A stretch of DNA of 42,953 nt from Candidatus Latescibacterota bacterium (GCA_030658975.1 JAUSBL010000052.1:1-42953), one strand, 5' to 3'. Shown: positions 1 through 10,846, counted from the first letter of the stretch. Notes: generated by a model from the sequence alone, not told the origin. Program-made: numbers and translations.

Positions 1-294
1 CGCGAGACGATCGCATGGTCGAAGCGCCGGCAGGCGAGCGCAGAGCGGTTGGCGGTGTTCCTGGTGTGGCGCAACTACATGAAGGGCCGTCGGGAGAAGG
101 AGCGTGGCAGCCCGACGCCGGCGCAGGCGCGGGGGATGATGGAGCGGCGAGTCAGCGTAAGGGAGCTATTGGAGCGGCGGTTGTTCGTGAGCCGCATCGG
201 ATTGCCGGCGCGTTGGCTGGAGTACTACTGGCGCGAGATCAACACACGGGTGCTGCCGCGGCAGCGGCGGCACGAGTTGAGCTACGCGATGTGA
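1..294 (+). CDS. Transposase-like protein, C-terminal fragment (5' end outside window)
   Basis: The frame is open from the first base, so only the last 97 residues of a longer protein are visible. They begin RETIAWSKRRQ and include AVFLVWRNYMK and a run of Arg/Leu-rich helices (VRELLERRLFVSRIGLP), ending RRHELSYAM. This basic, Trp-rich tail resembles the C-terminus of transposase-like proteins that I recall from GC-rich environmental bacteria, but no DDE motif lies within the window, so the family cannot be fixed. A Met at base 49 could be read as a start, yet the homologous-looking sequence continues upstream of it. A strong hairpin follows at 310-337. Whether the element is intact depends on sequence to the left. 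Confidence 0.55.
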   Translation, partial: RETIAWSKRRQASAERLAVFLVWRNYMKGRREKERGSPTPAQARGMMERRVSVRELLERRLFVSRIGLPARWLEYYWREINTRVLPRQRRHELSYAM

Positions 295-300
295 TGGGCT

Positions 301-337
301 GAAAGAGCGCCGGCCGTGCCTGTCGGGGCACGGCCGG
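301..337 (-). terminator. Hairpin terminator after the macAB-like operon
   Basis: Bases 310-320 and 327-337 form a perfect 11-bp stem around a six-base loop. On the minus strand it lies 22 bases past the permease stop and is followed by a short pyrimidine run (GCTCTTTC). The U-tract is imperfect, so efficiency is uncertain. On the plus strand nothing U-rich follows. Confidence 0.5.
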
Positions 338-358
338 ACACAATCTCGACGGCACAAC

Positions 359-1572
359 CTACTCGTAGCGGAGGGCTTCGATGGGGTCTAGGGAAGCCGC
401 CTTCCGCGCCGGATAATACCCAAAAAAGATCCCCACCCCCGCCGCAAACCCCAATGCCAGCAGCATCGTCAGCGGCGCCACCTCGGTGGCCCAGCCCGCG
501 GTGCGGCCCAGGATCCAGGCGCCGGCGACGCCCACCCCCACGCCGATCAGGCCGCCGCCCAGGCACAGCACGATGCTCTCGACCAGGAACTGGGTCAGCA
601 CGTCGGAGCCGCGGGCGCCCACGGCCATGCGGATGCCGATCTCGCGCGTGCGCTCGGTCACCGACACCAGCATGATGTTCATGATGCCGATGCCGCCCAC
701 CAGCAGCGAGATGCTCGCGATCGCCGCCAGGAGCACCGTCATCACCTCGGTGGTGGCCGACGCCGTCTCGGCCAGGTCGGTCTGGTTGCGCACCTGGAAG
801 TCGTCGGCTTCCCAGGTGGCCAGCCCGTGCGCCTCGCGCATGATCGCGGCGATCTCCTGCTGGGCGGCGGGGAGGTCGCCGGGGTTGGACGTGCTGGCCA
901 GGATCTGCGCGATGAACATGCGGCCGGCCAGGCGGGTGCGGACGGTCGTGTAGGGCGCCAGCACGAGGTCGTCCTGGTCGGCGCCCTGGGCGTTCTGGCC
1001 CTTGGCCGCCAGCACGCCGATGACCTGGAAGGGGACGTCGCGCAGGCGGACCGTCTGGCCGACGGGATCGGCGTCCGGGAAGAGCTGCTTCGCGACGGTG
1101 GCGCCGAGCAGGCAGACCTTCTTCATGCTGCGCTGGTCGGCGGCGTCGAAGTAGCGGCCGCTGGAGACGTCCCAATCGCGGATCTCGCGGTATCCGGCGT
1201 CGACGCCGTAGCACACGGCCCGCCAGTTGCCGGCGCCGCCGACGATCTGGGCCGGCGCGAAGATCACGGGGGAAACGGCCGACAGCAGCGTGCTCTCGCG
1301 CTGAAGGGCGATCGCGTCGTCGACCGTCAGGCGGTTGAAGCTGCCCGCGCCGTGGCTGACGCCGCCCTGCTGGCTCGCGCCGGGCGTGACGACGATCATG
1401 TTCGAGCCGAGATTCTGGATACTGTCGCGGATCTGGGAACGCGCTCCCTCGCCCACGGCGACCATCACCAGGACCGCCGCCACCCCGATGATGATCCCGA
1501 GCATGGTCAGCAGGGTCCGCATGACGTTGCGGCGGATGCTGCGCGCCGCGAGGCGCACCAGGGTCGCGGACC

Positions 1573-1576
<4 letters not shown>
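359..1576 (-). CDS. MacB-like ABC transporter permease (FtsX family)
   Basis: A 405-residue inner-membrane permease of the type VII (MacB/LolC/FtsX) superfamily. One transmembrane helix lies near residues 20-42 (TLLTMLGIIIGVAAVLVM). A large periplasmic MacB_PCD domain follows, and three C-terminal helices make up the FtsX domain (TERTREIGIRMAVGAR; ending DPIEALRYE). Type VII systems do not carry substrate through the membrane but drive periplasmic extrusion through a TolC-like partner. It is the last gene of a three-gene unit; its ATG overlaps the ATPase stop by four bases (ATGA). Unlike classical MacB, the ATPase is a separate polypeptide. The substrate (macrolide, peptide, lipid or siderophore) cannot be told from sequence. 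Confidence 0.9.
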
Positions 1577-2310
<734 letters not shown>

Positions 2311-2321
2311 GGGCGGGCCTC

Positions 2322-3617
2322 CTAGAACCCGCCCGGAGGCGGGCGCATGCCGGTGGACTGGGTCTGGAAGGGGTTGGTCGTCGTCGCGGAGACGGTCCCG
2401 CCGGTGACCCCGGCCACGGCCTTCAGCCCCTCCTGGAGCCAGGGCGCCGTGATCTCGGTGACCGTGCCGTTGCTCACGCCGACGCGCACCGGCCGGGCGC
2501 CGACCGTCCCGTCGTCGTCCTGGTACCACAGGAGCGTCGGTTTCGCACCGCCGGCGAGGCCCGCGCCGCTGCCGTGGAAGCCGCCGGCCTGGGGTGCACC
2601 CTGCCCCGCGGCGGCGTTCGCGCCGGCCGCGTTCGCGCCGGCTGCGCCCGGGCCTTTGCCCTCGGCGGCCATCTTCGCGCGGCGCGCCTGGAGGGCCGCG
2701 AGCATCGCCTCGGTGGGTTTGAAGCGCAGCGCCGCGTTGGGCACCGTCAGGACGTCCTCGGCGCGGCTGACGACGAAGTCCACGGTGGCCGTCATGCCGG
2801 GCAGCAGGCGCCCGTCGGTGTTGTCCACGTCGACCACCACGGTGTAGTTGACGACGTTCTCCGAGACCTTCGACTGCAGGCGCACCTGCCGCACCCGCCC
2901 CTGGAACTGCTCGTCGTCGTGGGCCTGGACGGTGAAGCGGGCGGACTGCCCCTCGACGATCTTGCCGATGTCGCTCTCGTCGACCGCGGCCAGGATCTGC
3001 ATCCGCGCCAGGTCCTCGGCGATCAGGAAGAGCTGGGGCGCCGAGAAGTTGGCCGCGACCGTCTGCCCCACGTCCACGTTGCGCTCGACCACGGTGCCGG
3101 AGATGGGCGCGCGGATGGTGGCGTACTTCAGGTTGTTGTTCGCGCGATCCAGCCCGACCCGGGCCGAGACCAGCGAGGCCGCGGACGATTCGGCCGTGTA
3201 GAGCGCCTTGTCGAGGTCCGTCTGGGACACCAGCTGTTCGCGGAACAGCTCCTGCGTGCGGGCCAGCTCACGCTGGGCGTCGTTGCGTTCGGCCTCGGCG
3301 CGGGCCACGTTCGCCCGGGCGCTGCGCACCTCGCTCGCCAGCAGCGTGGTGTCGATGACCGCGATCACCTGGCCGGCCGTCACGCGGTCGTTGAAGTCGG
3401 CGCCGATGGTCGCGATCAGGCCCGACACCTGGGTGCCGACCTGCACCTTGGTCACCGCGTCGAGCGTGCCGGTGCTGGTGACGACCTCCTCGACGTCGCC
3501 CCGGGCGACCTCCACCAGGCGGTAGGTCTCCCCGCCCCGGTCGTCGCCGCGGGTCAGGAACCAGGCGGCGGCACCCGCCGCCGCCAGGATCGCCACCAGG
3601 ATCAGCCATCTCTTCAT
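2322..3617 (-). CDS. MacA-like periplasmic adaptor (membrane fusion protein)
   Basis: A 431-residue RND/MacA-type adaptor. An N-terminal signal anchor (about 1-18) is followed by a lipoyl/barrel-sandwich half, an alpha-helical hairpin rich in Ala/Arg/Glu (about 85-150), the second lipoyl half (IRAPISGTVVERNVDVGQTV) and beta-barrel domains (LLPGMTATVDF). It would bridge the inner-membrane permease to an outer-membrane channel that is not encoded in the window. The start at 3617 gives the canonical signal anchor with GAGGTGG upstream; longer readings add a basic, non-conserved segment. A low-complexity Ala/Gly/Asn stretch around residues 320-345 is unusual for the family and is encoded partly by a 15-bp tandem repeat. 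First gene of the exporter operon. Confidence 0.9.
   Translation of the reverse strand: MKRWLILVAILAAAGAAAWFLTRGDDRGGETYRLVEVARGDVEEVVTSTGTLDAVTKVQVGTQVSGLIATIGADFNDRVTAGQVIAVIDTTLLASEVRSARANVARAEAERNDAQRELARTQELFREQLVSQTDLDKALYTAESSAASLVSARVGLDRANNNLKYATIRAPISGTVVERNVDVGQTVAANFSAPQLFLIAEDLARMQILAAVDESDIGKIVEGQSARFTVQAHDDEQFQGRVRQVRLQSKVSENVVNYTVVVDVDNTDGRLLPGMTATVDFVVSRAEDVLTVPNAALRFKPTEAMLAALQARRAKMAAEGKGPGAAGANAAGANAAAGQGAPQAGGFHGSGAGLAGGAKPTLLWYQDDDGTVGARPVRVGVSNGTVTEITAPWLQEGLKAVAGVTGGTVSATTTNPFQTQSTGMRPPPGGF
2614..2643. repeat. Two 15-bp tandem copies inside the adaptor gene
   Basis: Bases 2614-2628 and 2629-2643 are identical except for the last base and encode the repeated NAAGA of the Ala/Gly/Asn linker in the adaptor. 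The repeat preserves the frame, so copy-number change would only lengthen or shorten this linker. Confidence 0.8.
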
Positions 3618-3780
3618 GCCCCACCTCGGGTGCCGTCGGTCCGCCGTCCACGCGCGTCGCCTCCACGGAACGCGCGGCTCCGGCCGATCCTGCGGTGCGA
3701 TCGGGGGGCGGGGACGCGCGTCCCACACCAAGATGCACCCTGCCGCCGGCTTAGTCGAGGAAGGGTCGCCGGACGCCAAC

Positions 3781-3810
3781 TGGACGTAGGCCCCCTCCCG
3801 CCGCTACACT
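3781..3810 (+). promoter_or_regulatory. Candidate sigma-70 promoter of the response regulator gene
   Basis: A TGGACG element (3781-3786) and a TACACT element (3805-3810) are separated by 18 bases, each matching four of six consensus positions. It lies about 50 bases before the chosen ATG at 3859, in the divergent gap between the exporter operon and the regulator. Confidence 0.4.
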
Positions 3811-3858
3811 GTGGTGGAGGCGCCACCCACAGGCGCCGCGGGGAAGGGGGGAACAGGT

Positions 3859-5361
3859 ATGCCGGACACCACCGGTCCGCGCATCCTGGTCGTCGACGAC
3901 AACCGGCAGCTGAGAAGGCTCTTCGCGCTCTACCTCGCAGACGAGGGGTTCGCGATCAGCGAAGCCGACGACGGCCAGGCCGCGCTGGATCACTGCGCCC
4001 GCGAAGGCTGCGACCTCGTGCTGCTGGACCTGCGGATGCCGGGCCTGGGCGGCCTCGAGGTCCTGGCCCGCCTGCGCGAGGACGACCCCGACCGGCCTGT
4101 CATCGTGGTGTCGGGCACCGGCGAAGTGGACGACGTCATCGCCGCCCTGCGCGCCGGCGCCAGCGACTACCTGCTGAAGCCCGTGGAGGACCTCGCGATC
4201 CTGCTCTACGCCGTCCGCAGGGCGCTCGAACGCTCCGACCTGCTCCAGGAGAACCGGCGGCACCGCGAGCACCTCGAGCAGGAGGTCCGCGAACGCACGG
4301 TGGAGCTGACCGCGGCGAACAGCGAGCTGCAGGAACTGCGCCGGCAGCTCGAACAGGAGAACGAGTACCTGCGCGAGGAGGTGGGCTCCACCGCGCCGGT
4401 CAGCGGCATGATCGGCGACAGCCCCGCCATGCGCCGGCTCCTGCGCGAGATCGAGCTGGTCGCCCCCACCGGCGCCAACGTCCTGATCTCGGGCGAGTCG
4501 GGCACCGGCAAGGAGCTCGTCGCCCGCGCCATCCACGACCGCAGCCCCCGCCACGAACGCCCGCTGATCAAGGTCAACTGCGCCTCGATCCCCCGCGAGC
4601 TGTTCGAGAGCGAGTTCTTCGGGCACGTCCGCGGCTCGTTCACCGGTGCGGTGCGCGACCGCGTGGGGCGCTTCCAGCTCGCCGACCACGGCACGCTGTT
4701 CCTGGACGAGGTCGGCGAGATCCCGGTGGAACTGCAGGGCAAGCTGCTGCGTGTGCTGCAGGAGGGGGAGTTCGAGCGCGTCGGCGAGGACCACACGCGC
4801 AGCGTCGAGGTCCGCATCATCGCCGCCACCAACCGCGACCTGCTGCACGAAGTGGAGCAGGGGCGCTTCCGGCGCGACCTCTACTTCCGCCTGAACGTCT
4901 ACCCGGTCGTCGTGCCGGCCCTGCGCGAACACCTCGAGGACCTGCCCGCCCTGGCCGAGCACTTCCTGGGGCAGTCCTGCCGCCGTCTGGGCACCGAGCC
5001 GCAGTCGCTGCGGCGCAAGCACATCGCCCAGCTGCAGGCCTACGCCTGGCCCGGCAACGTGCGTGAGCTGCAAAACACGATGGAGCGGGCGGCGATCGTC
5101 TCCCAATGCGGCGAGATGAGCTTCGACCTGGGCGCGACCACGGGTGCGGCGGCGACGGTCGCGCGCGAGTCGGCGGCGGCGGGCGAGGTCCTGACCGACG
5201 CGCAGCTGCGCGGTTTCGAGCGCGAGAACACGCTGCGGGCCCTGAACGCCGCCGACTGGCGCATCACCGGCGAGGGCGGCGCCGCCGAACTGCTGGACCT
5301 GCCGCCTTCCACGCTGGCCTCGCGCATCAAGGCCCTGGGCCTGAAGCGCGAAGAGGCCTGA
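3859..5361 (+). CDS. Sigma-54-dependent response regulator (NtrC family)
   Basis: A 500-residue bacterial enhancer-binding protein. The receiver domain (about 7-120) has the acidic pair D13/D14, phospho-acceptor D57, S85 and K107. A coiled-coil linker spans about 125-175. The AAA+ domain (about 182-410) has Walker A GESGTGKE (212-219), the sigma-54 contact loop GSFTGA (259-264, Ser variant of GAFTGA), Walker B TLFLDE (279-284) and FRRD near 337. A Fis-type helix-turn-helix ends the protein ([11 protein letters not shown]). Phosphorylation would drive oligomerisation and opening of sigma-54 promoters. The ATG at 3859 is preferred because the receiver fold begins at once and a purine-rich site precedes it. 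No histidine kinase is adjacent, so this is an orphan regulator. A sigma-54 promoter at 10.83 kb is a possible target. Confidence 0.95.
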   Translation: MPDTTGPRILVVDDNRQLRRLFALYLADEGFAISEADDGQAALDHCAREGCDLVLLDLRMPGLGGLEVLARLREDDPDRPVIVVSGTGEVDDVIAALRAGASDYLLKPVEDLAILLYAVRRALERSDLLQENRRHREHLEQEVRERTVELTAANSELQELRRQLEQENEYLREEVGSTAPVSGMIGDSPAMRRLLREIELVAPTGANVLISGESGTGKELVARAIHDRSPRHERPLIKVNCASIPRELFESEFFGHVRGSFTGAVRDRVGRFQLADHGTLFLDEVGEIPVELQGKLLRVLQEGEFERVGEDHTRSVEVRIIAATNRDLLHEVEQGRFRRDLYFRLNVYPVVVPALREHLEDLPALAEHFLGQSCRRLGTEPQSLRRKHIAQLQAYAWPGNVRELQNTMERAAIVSQCGEMSFDLGATTGAAATVARESAAAGEVLTDAQLRGFERENTLRALNAADWRITGEGGAAELLDLPPSTLASRIKALGLKREEA

Positions 5362-5367
5362 CGTTCC

Positions 5368-6228
5368 CTACGGATAGAGTTCGGGCACGAACGTCTGGTC
5401 GCTCATCGGCGGCCGGACGTACTCCGCGCCCGGTTGCCGCGGCGGCAGCGTGATCGGCTCGGGCGTCAGGTCCTCGTAGGGGATCAGGCCCAGCAGGTGG
5501 CTGATGCAGTTCAGGCGCGCGCGCTTCTTGTCGTCCCCGTCGACCACGTACCACGGCGCCTGCTTGATGTCGGTGTGGGCGAACATCTCGTCCTTGGCGC
5601 GCGAGTACTCCACCCACCGCGACCGCGACTCCACGTCCATGGGGCTGAGCTTCCAGCGCTTGGTGGGATCGGCGAGGCGGTCTTTGAAGCGGTGCTCCTG
5701 CTCGTCGTCGCTGACGGAGAACCAGTACTTGACCAGCAGGATCCCGGAACGCACCAGCATGCGCTCGAACTCGGGGCAGCTGCGCAGGAACTCCTGGTGC
5801 TCTTCGTCGGTGCAGAAGCCCATCACCCGCTCGACGCCGGCCCGGTTGTACCAGCTGCGGTCGAACAGGACCAGCTCGCCGGCCCCCGGCAGGTGGGCGG
5901 CGTAGCGCTGGAAGTACCACTGGGTCTTCTCGCGTTCGGTCGGCACGCCCAGGGCGACGACGCGTGCGATGCGGGGGTTCAGCGGCTCGGTGATCCGCTT
6001 GATGACGCCGCCCTTGCCGGCCGCGTCGCGCCCCTCGAAGATCACCACGACCTTCAGGCCGGCGTGGCGGATCCAGGCCTGGAGCTTGACCAGTTCGACC
6101 TCGAGCCGGGCCAGTTCCCGGTCGTAGAGGTCGCCCGGCAGCTTGCTGCGGGTACGGCTCTTCTCGGATTCCACGTGGCGGGCCGCTCCGGCACCGGGGG
6201 GTCCGTCCTGCATCGACTTGGGCGTCAT
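5368..6228 (-). CDS. Polyphosphate kinase 2 family protein (PPK2)
   Basis: A 286-residue P-loop kinase that transfers phosphate between polyphosphate and nucleotides. It shows Walker A GRDAAGKGG (66-74), the lid-region ITEPLNPR and Walker B FDRSWYNR (122-129), followed by the conserved VERVMGF and the W-KLSPMD segment. A single domain of this length fits class I PPK2 (NDP phosphorylation), though class cannot be settled by eye. The start is supported by AGGAGG upstream. It ends seven bases from the convergent response regulator gene and stands alone. The N-terminal 25 residues are low complexity and probably disordered. Confidence 0.92.
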   Translation of the reverse strand: MTPKSMQDGPPGAGAARHVESEKSRTRSKLPGDLYDRELARLEVELVKLQAWIRHAGLKVVVIFEGRDAAGKGGVIKRITEPLNPRIARVVALGVPTEREKTQWYFQRYAAHLPGAGELVLFDRSWYNRAGVERVMGFCTDEEHQEFLRSCPEFERMLVRSGILLVKYWFSVSDDEQEHRFKDRLADPTKRWKLSPMDVESRSRWVEYSRAKDEMFAHTDIKQAPWYVVDGDDKKRARLNCISHLLGLIPYEDLTPEPITLPPRQPGAEYVRPPMSDQTFVPELYP

Positions 6229-6332
6229 GCCTTCCTCCTGTTCGGCCCGCGGTCACGGCGCGGGCCGATCGGGACATGATAAGGACGACCTCCGGATGCG
6301 GGAACAAGTATTACGGCCCGCCGACAAACGCG

Positions 6333-6361
6333 GGCGCCGGCCCTGCGGGAAAGCCGGCGCC
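6333..6361. repeat. 9-bp inverted repeat between ppk2 and htrA
   Basis: Bases 6333-6341 and 6353-6361 are perfect inverted repeats of GGCGCCGGC around an 11-base loop. It lies beyond the htrA terminator and upstream of ppk2 on the minus strand. It could be a second terminator or a leader structure of ppk2; no U-tract follows. Confidence 0.5.
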
Positions 6362-6398
6362 GGATCGATCATCAGATTGTCTAAGGGCGCCGCCGGTG

Positions 6399-6430
6399 AA
6401 AAACGGGGGGCCGGATCCGTCCGGCCCCCC
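6399..6430 (-). terminator. Intrinsic terminator of htrA
   Basis: On the minus strand an 11-bp perfect G/C stem (6420-6430 with 6405-6415) and a four-base loop is followed by GTTTTTC. It starts 35 bases after the htrA stop. Confidence 0.85.
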
Positions 6431-6464
6431 TCCCGCGTTCGTCGACGGCCGTCGGCGGCCGGCG

Positions 6465-7946
<1,482 letters not shown>

Positions 7947-8135
7947 GACGTTGCCTTTCCGGGATCGTATCCAGGGGTTGCCGGTCTCTTCGTGCGGGCG
8001 CTTCTACGCCTTGCCCGCCGCAGCGGTTCCCGTCCGGGCGCGTGGTACGGCCGTCCCGCGGCAGGGGCCTCCAGGATAGACGAAGGGACCCGGTACGGCG
8101 ACCGGGCCCGCTTCGCTGGTCTCGCTGGGGATCGA

Positions 8136-8366
8136 CTACCCGTCGTCGCCGATCGCCTCGACGGGGCACTCCTCCAGGGCCTCCCGGCAGAGTTCCTCCT
8201 CCTCGGGCGACTCGGGCTGCTTGTAGACGAAGCTGTAGCCATCGTCCTCGTTGCGTTCGAAGTTGTCGGGGGCGGTCTGCCGGCAGAGGTCGCAGTCGAT
8301 GCAGTTGCTGTCGACGTACCAGGTGCCCTCGATGTTGCTCCCGACCTTGTCGGTAGGATCGGCCAT
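8136..8366 (-). CDS. [4Fe-4S] ferredoxin, small acidic
   Basis: A 76-residue ferredoxin with one cluster. Ligands are C22, C25 and C28 (CIDCDLC) and C67 of the ECPVEAI motif; C60 is an extra Cys. The protein is very acidic, as expected for a soluble electron carrier. The ATG at 8366 has GGAGGA upstream; an earlier in-frame Met would place the start upstream of a good ribosome site and add residues unlike a ferredoxin. It is monocistronic, with its own promoter at 8446-8473. The redox partner is not adjacent. Confidence 0.93.
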   Translation of the reverse strand: MADPTDKVGSNIEGTWYVDSNCIDCDLCRQTAPDNFERNEDDGYSFVYKQPESPEEEELCREALEECPVEAIGDDG

Positions 8367-8445
8367 GTTCAGTTCCTCCGGCTCGATGAATCCGCAAACC
8401 GCCGGAGCGAGGGCCCCGGACCTAGATGCCGTGAAAATCACTGTT

Positions 8446-8473
8446 TAAATAAAGCACATTCGGCGAGTGTCAA
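8446..8473 (-). promoter_or_regulatory. Promoter of the ferredoxin gene
   Basis: On the minus strand a perfect TTGACA (8473-8468) is followed after 16 bases by TATTTA (8451-8446). The transcription start would fall near 8440, about 70 bases before the ATG. The same geometry (TTGACA, 16 bases, TATTT-) recurs at the dtxR promoter. Confidence 0.65.
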
Positions 8474-8498
8474 CGGGAAAAAACGCAGGCGCCCCCCG

Positions 8499-9950
8499 TC
8501 AGTGGACGTAGCCCAGCGATTCGAGCTGCCGCCGCGTCGCCTCGTCCAGCTTTCCGGCCGGGACCGCGCCGGGCGCGACGCCCGCCAGCGCGTCCAGCAG
8601 GACCCGCAGGCGCTGCACATCGTCGGGTCGCGCGGGGGCGAGGTCCCTCGCCTGCGCCGGATCGGTCGCCATGTCGTGCAGCGCGAGCGAGCCGTCGGAC
8701 GCCTGGGAGAGGCGCAGGTCGCCGGCGCGCACGGTCCGGCGCGCCGGCCGCAGGCGCGCCGCGTCCAGGTGCGGGTTGATCGTCGCGAGCATGTTCACCA
8801 GGCCCTCGCTCGGACCCTCGTACTCGCCGACCAGGGGCCGGGCGGCCGGCACGGCCCCGGCGAACAGGGAACGGCTGCCCGGCGGCGCCGTATCGACGGG
8901 CAACCCGGCGAGTTCCAGGACGGTGGCGAACAGGTCGGTCAGCATCACGGGCTCGGCGCGCACGCTGCCGCCGGGACCGATGCCGGGGCCGGCGATCACC
9001 AGCGGCACGGCCAGCAGGGTCTCGTGCACCGAAAACTGATGTTCGAAGAGCCGGTGGTCGCCGAGATTCTCGCCGTGGTCCGAGGTCACCACGACGATCG
9101 TCTCGTCGTCGAGCCCCGCGTCGCGCAGGGAACCCAGGAGCAGGCCGAACAGCCGGTCGGCGGCCACCACATCGCCCGCGTAGCAGGACCGCACGAGCGG
9201 CCAGTCGACGGCGGCGTCGTCCAGCAGGCCCGCGTTGTACTCGTGGCCCCAGCCGATGGGGATGCCGCCGTCCGCCCGCAATCCCGGCGCCGCCACGGCG
9301 AGGTCGCCCGGCAGCGGCGCGTACGGCAGGTGCGCCTCCAGGAGGTTCACGAAGGCCAGGAAGGGGCGTTCGGGATCACGGCCGAACAGCCACTTGCGGA
9401 AGCCGGCCGCCGATGCCGCGCCGCCCTGGTCGTGCGCCGCCTCGCCCACCATCATGCGCGTCAGGCCGCCGATGGAGGCTTCCTGGCGCAACTGAAAACC
9501 CCGCAGCAACCAAGAGGAGCGGTCGGCCAGCCAGGGGTTGCTGTAGAAGGCGGCCGTCTCGTAACCGGCGTCGCCGAGCCGACCCGCCAGGGTGGGCAGG
9601 TCCGCCTTCAGGCGCGGCCGCAGTCCGTTGCAGCCGTGCCCCGACGGCAGCAGCCCCGTGAACAGGGACGCGTGCGACGGCACCGTCCAGGGCGCCGCGG
9701 ACCAGGCGTTGCGCCAGGCGACGCCGCGGCCGGCCAGCGCGGCCACGTTCGGCGTCAGGACGGCGCGGGTCAGCTCCGGCGGGGTGGCGGCGGTCGGCCA
9801 GCCGGCCGCGTCGCGCCGCACGGTGTCCAACACGACGATCAGGATGTTCGGCTGCTTCGCTGCGCGCTGGCATCCGGGCAGCAGGAGCGCCGCGCCGGCG
9901 AGCAGTGCGACGGCCAGGACGGCCCGGTGCCGGGCGACTCGATCGGTCAT
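8499..9950 (-). CDS. Sulfatase-fold (alkaline phosphatase superfamily) lipoprotein, Thr in nucleophile position
   Basis: A 483-residue protein with a lipobox (LLPGC, Cys27), so probably lipid-anchored in the envelope. The fold is sulfatase: NILIVVLDTVRRD near 35-47 supplies metal-binding Asp, and VVVTSDHGENLGDH near 287-299 supplies Asp/His. The usual C/S-x-P-x-R formylglycine motif is replaced by T89-V-P-S-H (WTVPSHASLFTG). A Thr cannot become formylglycine; Thr nucleophiles are known in the LtaS and phosphoethanolamine-transferase branch. The enzyme is therefore more likely a phosphatase or phosphotransferase than a true sulfatase, though this is inference. It ends SLGYVH, typical of this subgroup. 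It follows the HD protein gene with a 33-base gap. Confidence 0.85.
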   Translation of the reverse strand: MTDRVARHRAVLAVALLAGAALLLPGCQRAAKQPNILIVVLDTVRRDAAGWPTAATPPELTRAVLTPNVAALAGRGVAWRNAWSAAPWTVPSHASLFTGLLPSGHGCNGLRPRLKADLPTLAGRLGDAGYETAAFYSNPWLADRSSWLLRGFQLRQEASIGGLTRMMVGEAAHDQGGAASAAGFRKWLFGRDPERPFLAFVNLLEAHLPYAPLPGDLAVAAPGLRADGGIPIGWGHEYNAGLLDDAAVDWPLVRSCYAGDVVAADRLFGLLLGSLRDAGLDDETIVVVTSDHGENLGDHRLFEHQFSVHETLLAVPLVIAGPGIGPGGSVRAEPVMLTDLFATVLELAGLPVDTAPPGSRSLFAGAVPAARPLVGEYEGPSEGLVNMLATINPHLDAARLRPARRTVRAGDLRLSQASDGSLALHDMATDPAQARDLAPARPDDVQRLRVLLDALAGVAPGAVPAGKLDEATRRQLESLGYVH

Positions 9951-9983
9951 CTCGGTCCCTTCGGCGGGTGCTCTGAGCTTCCG

Positions 9984-10526
9984 CTAGAACTTGTGCTTGA
10001 ACGGCAGGAAGGTCATGAAGTCCGCGTGGTGGACGACGTACGCCTCCACCGTCCGCTTGACCATGTCCCCCTCGCCCGCGTGCGCCGCGATGATATGGCA
10101 GACCCGGTCCGGCACGCCGCACTTCATCGCCAGGGCCACGCCGGTGAACGGGTGGCGCAGGTACTTGCCGCAGTCGCTGGTGCCCGTCGTCCCATCGGCG
10201 TTCCTGGTGTACTCGAGCAGCTTGCCCACGTCGGCGAGGATGGCGCCGGCGATGACCGTGTCGAGATCGCAGTGCAGGTCGTCGCCGAAGAACTCGTTCA
10301 TTTTCAGAGCCGATTCGCGGGCCACGTGGACGACACACCGCTTGTGGGCCATGAAACTGACCTTCAAACCCGGGACCAGCAGAGTGAAGGGGATCTTCTC
10401 GAGATCGGCGGCCTCGAGCGGGCTCTCCTGAAGGGCCAGTTCCCAGGTCCGGGCGGTCTGCTCGCGCAGCTCCGCGTCGCCGATCCACTCCAGTTCCGGC
10501 CAGAGGGCAAGCACGTGCGGACTCAT
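9984..10526 (-). CDS. HD-domain-like protein with degenerate HD motif
   Basis: A 180-residue all-helical protein resembling HD-superfamily metal phosphohydrolases. H67 (VVHVARES), D99 (ADVGKLLEY), H125 (RHPFTGVA), H149 (IIAAHAGEG) and D169 (HHADF) fit the family's metal ligands in order, but the His of the HD doublet is Ala98. Catalysis may be altered or lost. I chose the ATG at 10526 (MSPHVLAL) because AGGAG lies about eight bases upstream; ATGs at 10532 and further up are possible. It precedes the sulfatase-fold gene on the same strand. No signal peptide, so cytoplasmic. Substrate unknown. Confidence 0.75.
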   Translation of the reverse strand: MSPHVLALWPELEWIGDAELREQTARTWELALQESPLEAADLEKIPFTLLVPGLKVSFMAHKRCVVHVARESALKMNEFFGDDLHCDLDTVIAGAILADVGKLLEYTRNADGTTGTSDCGKYLRHPFTGVALAMKCGVPDRVCHIIAAHAGEGDMVKRTVEAYVVHHADFMTFLPFKHKF

Positions 10527-10708
10527 CGGCATTTCTCCTTTGCCCGGAGGCATCCATTTCCCGACATTGAAAATGAGGCCGAACCAACACGTCGCGGCTC
10601 CGGATCCGACCGGTCACCGCCGACGCGGGTGGTTCGCATTGTGAACGATAATTAGGCGCACCGGCAACCCTTTCGCAATGCGGCGCGCAAGATGCGAGAT
10701 CCCGCCAG

Positions 10709-10724
10709 GGGCTGCGCGCAGCCC
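10709..10724. promoter_or_regulatory. 16-bp perfect palindrome, candidate enhancer-binding site
   Basis: GGGCTGCG CGCAGCCC reads identically on both strands. Its centre is about 140 bases upstream of the start predicted from the sigma-54 promoter, within the usual range for upstream activator sites. The bound regulator is not known; the response regulator at 3859 is one candidate. Confidence 0.5.
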
Positions 10725-10830
10725 GACTTCCCGCGACCCGGACCGGGGACGGGGCGCTGGGTGACCCCTCGCAGGACGATCGCAGCTCGCTTTCCCTGCC
10801 GATCCTTCGTGATCGGCCGCACCGGACGAG

Positions 10831-10846
10831 TTGGCACCGACCTTGC
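10831..10846 (+). promoter_or_regulatory. Sigma-54 (RpoN) promoter
   Basis: TTGGCAC (10831-10837) and TTGC (10843-10846) have the diagnostic ten bases between GG (-24) and GC (-12); consensus is TGGCAC-N5-TTGCA. Transcription would start near 10857, giving an 80-base leader to the ATG at 10937. Confidence 0.8.

Noticed and set aside
8085-8109. Hairpin between ferredoxin and htrA as a terminator
   Set aside because: Six paired bases then a mismatch, and no U-tract on the minus strand.
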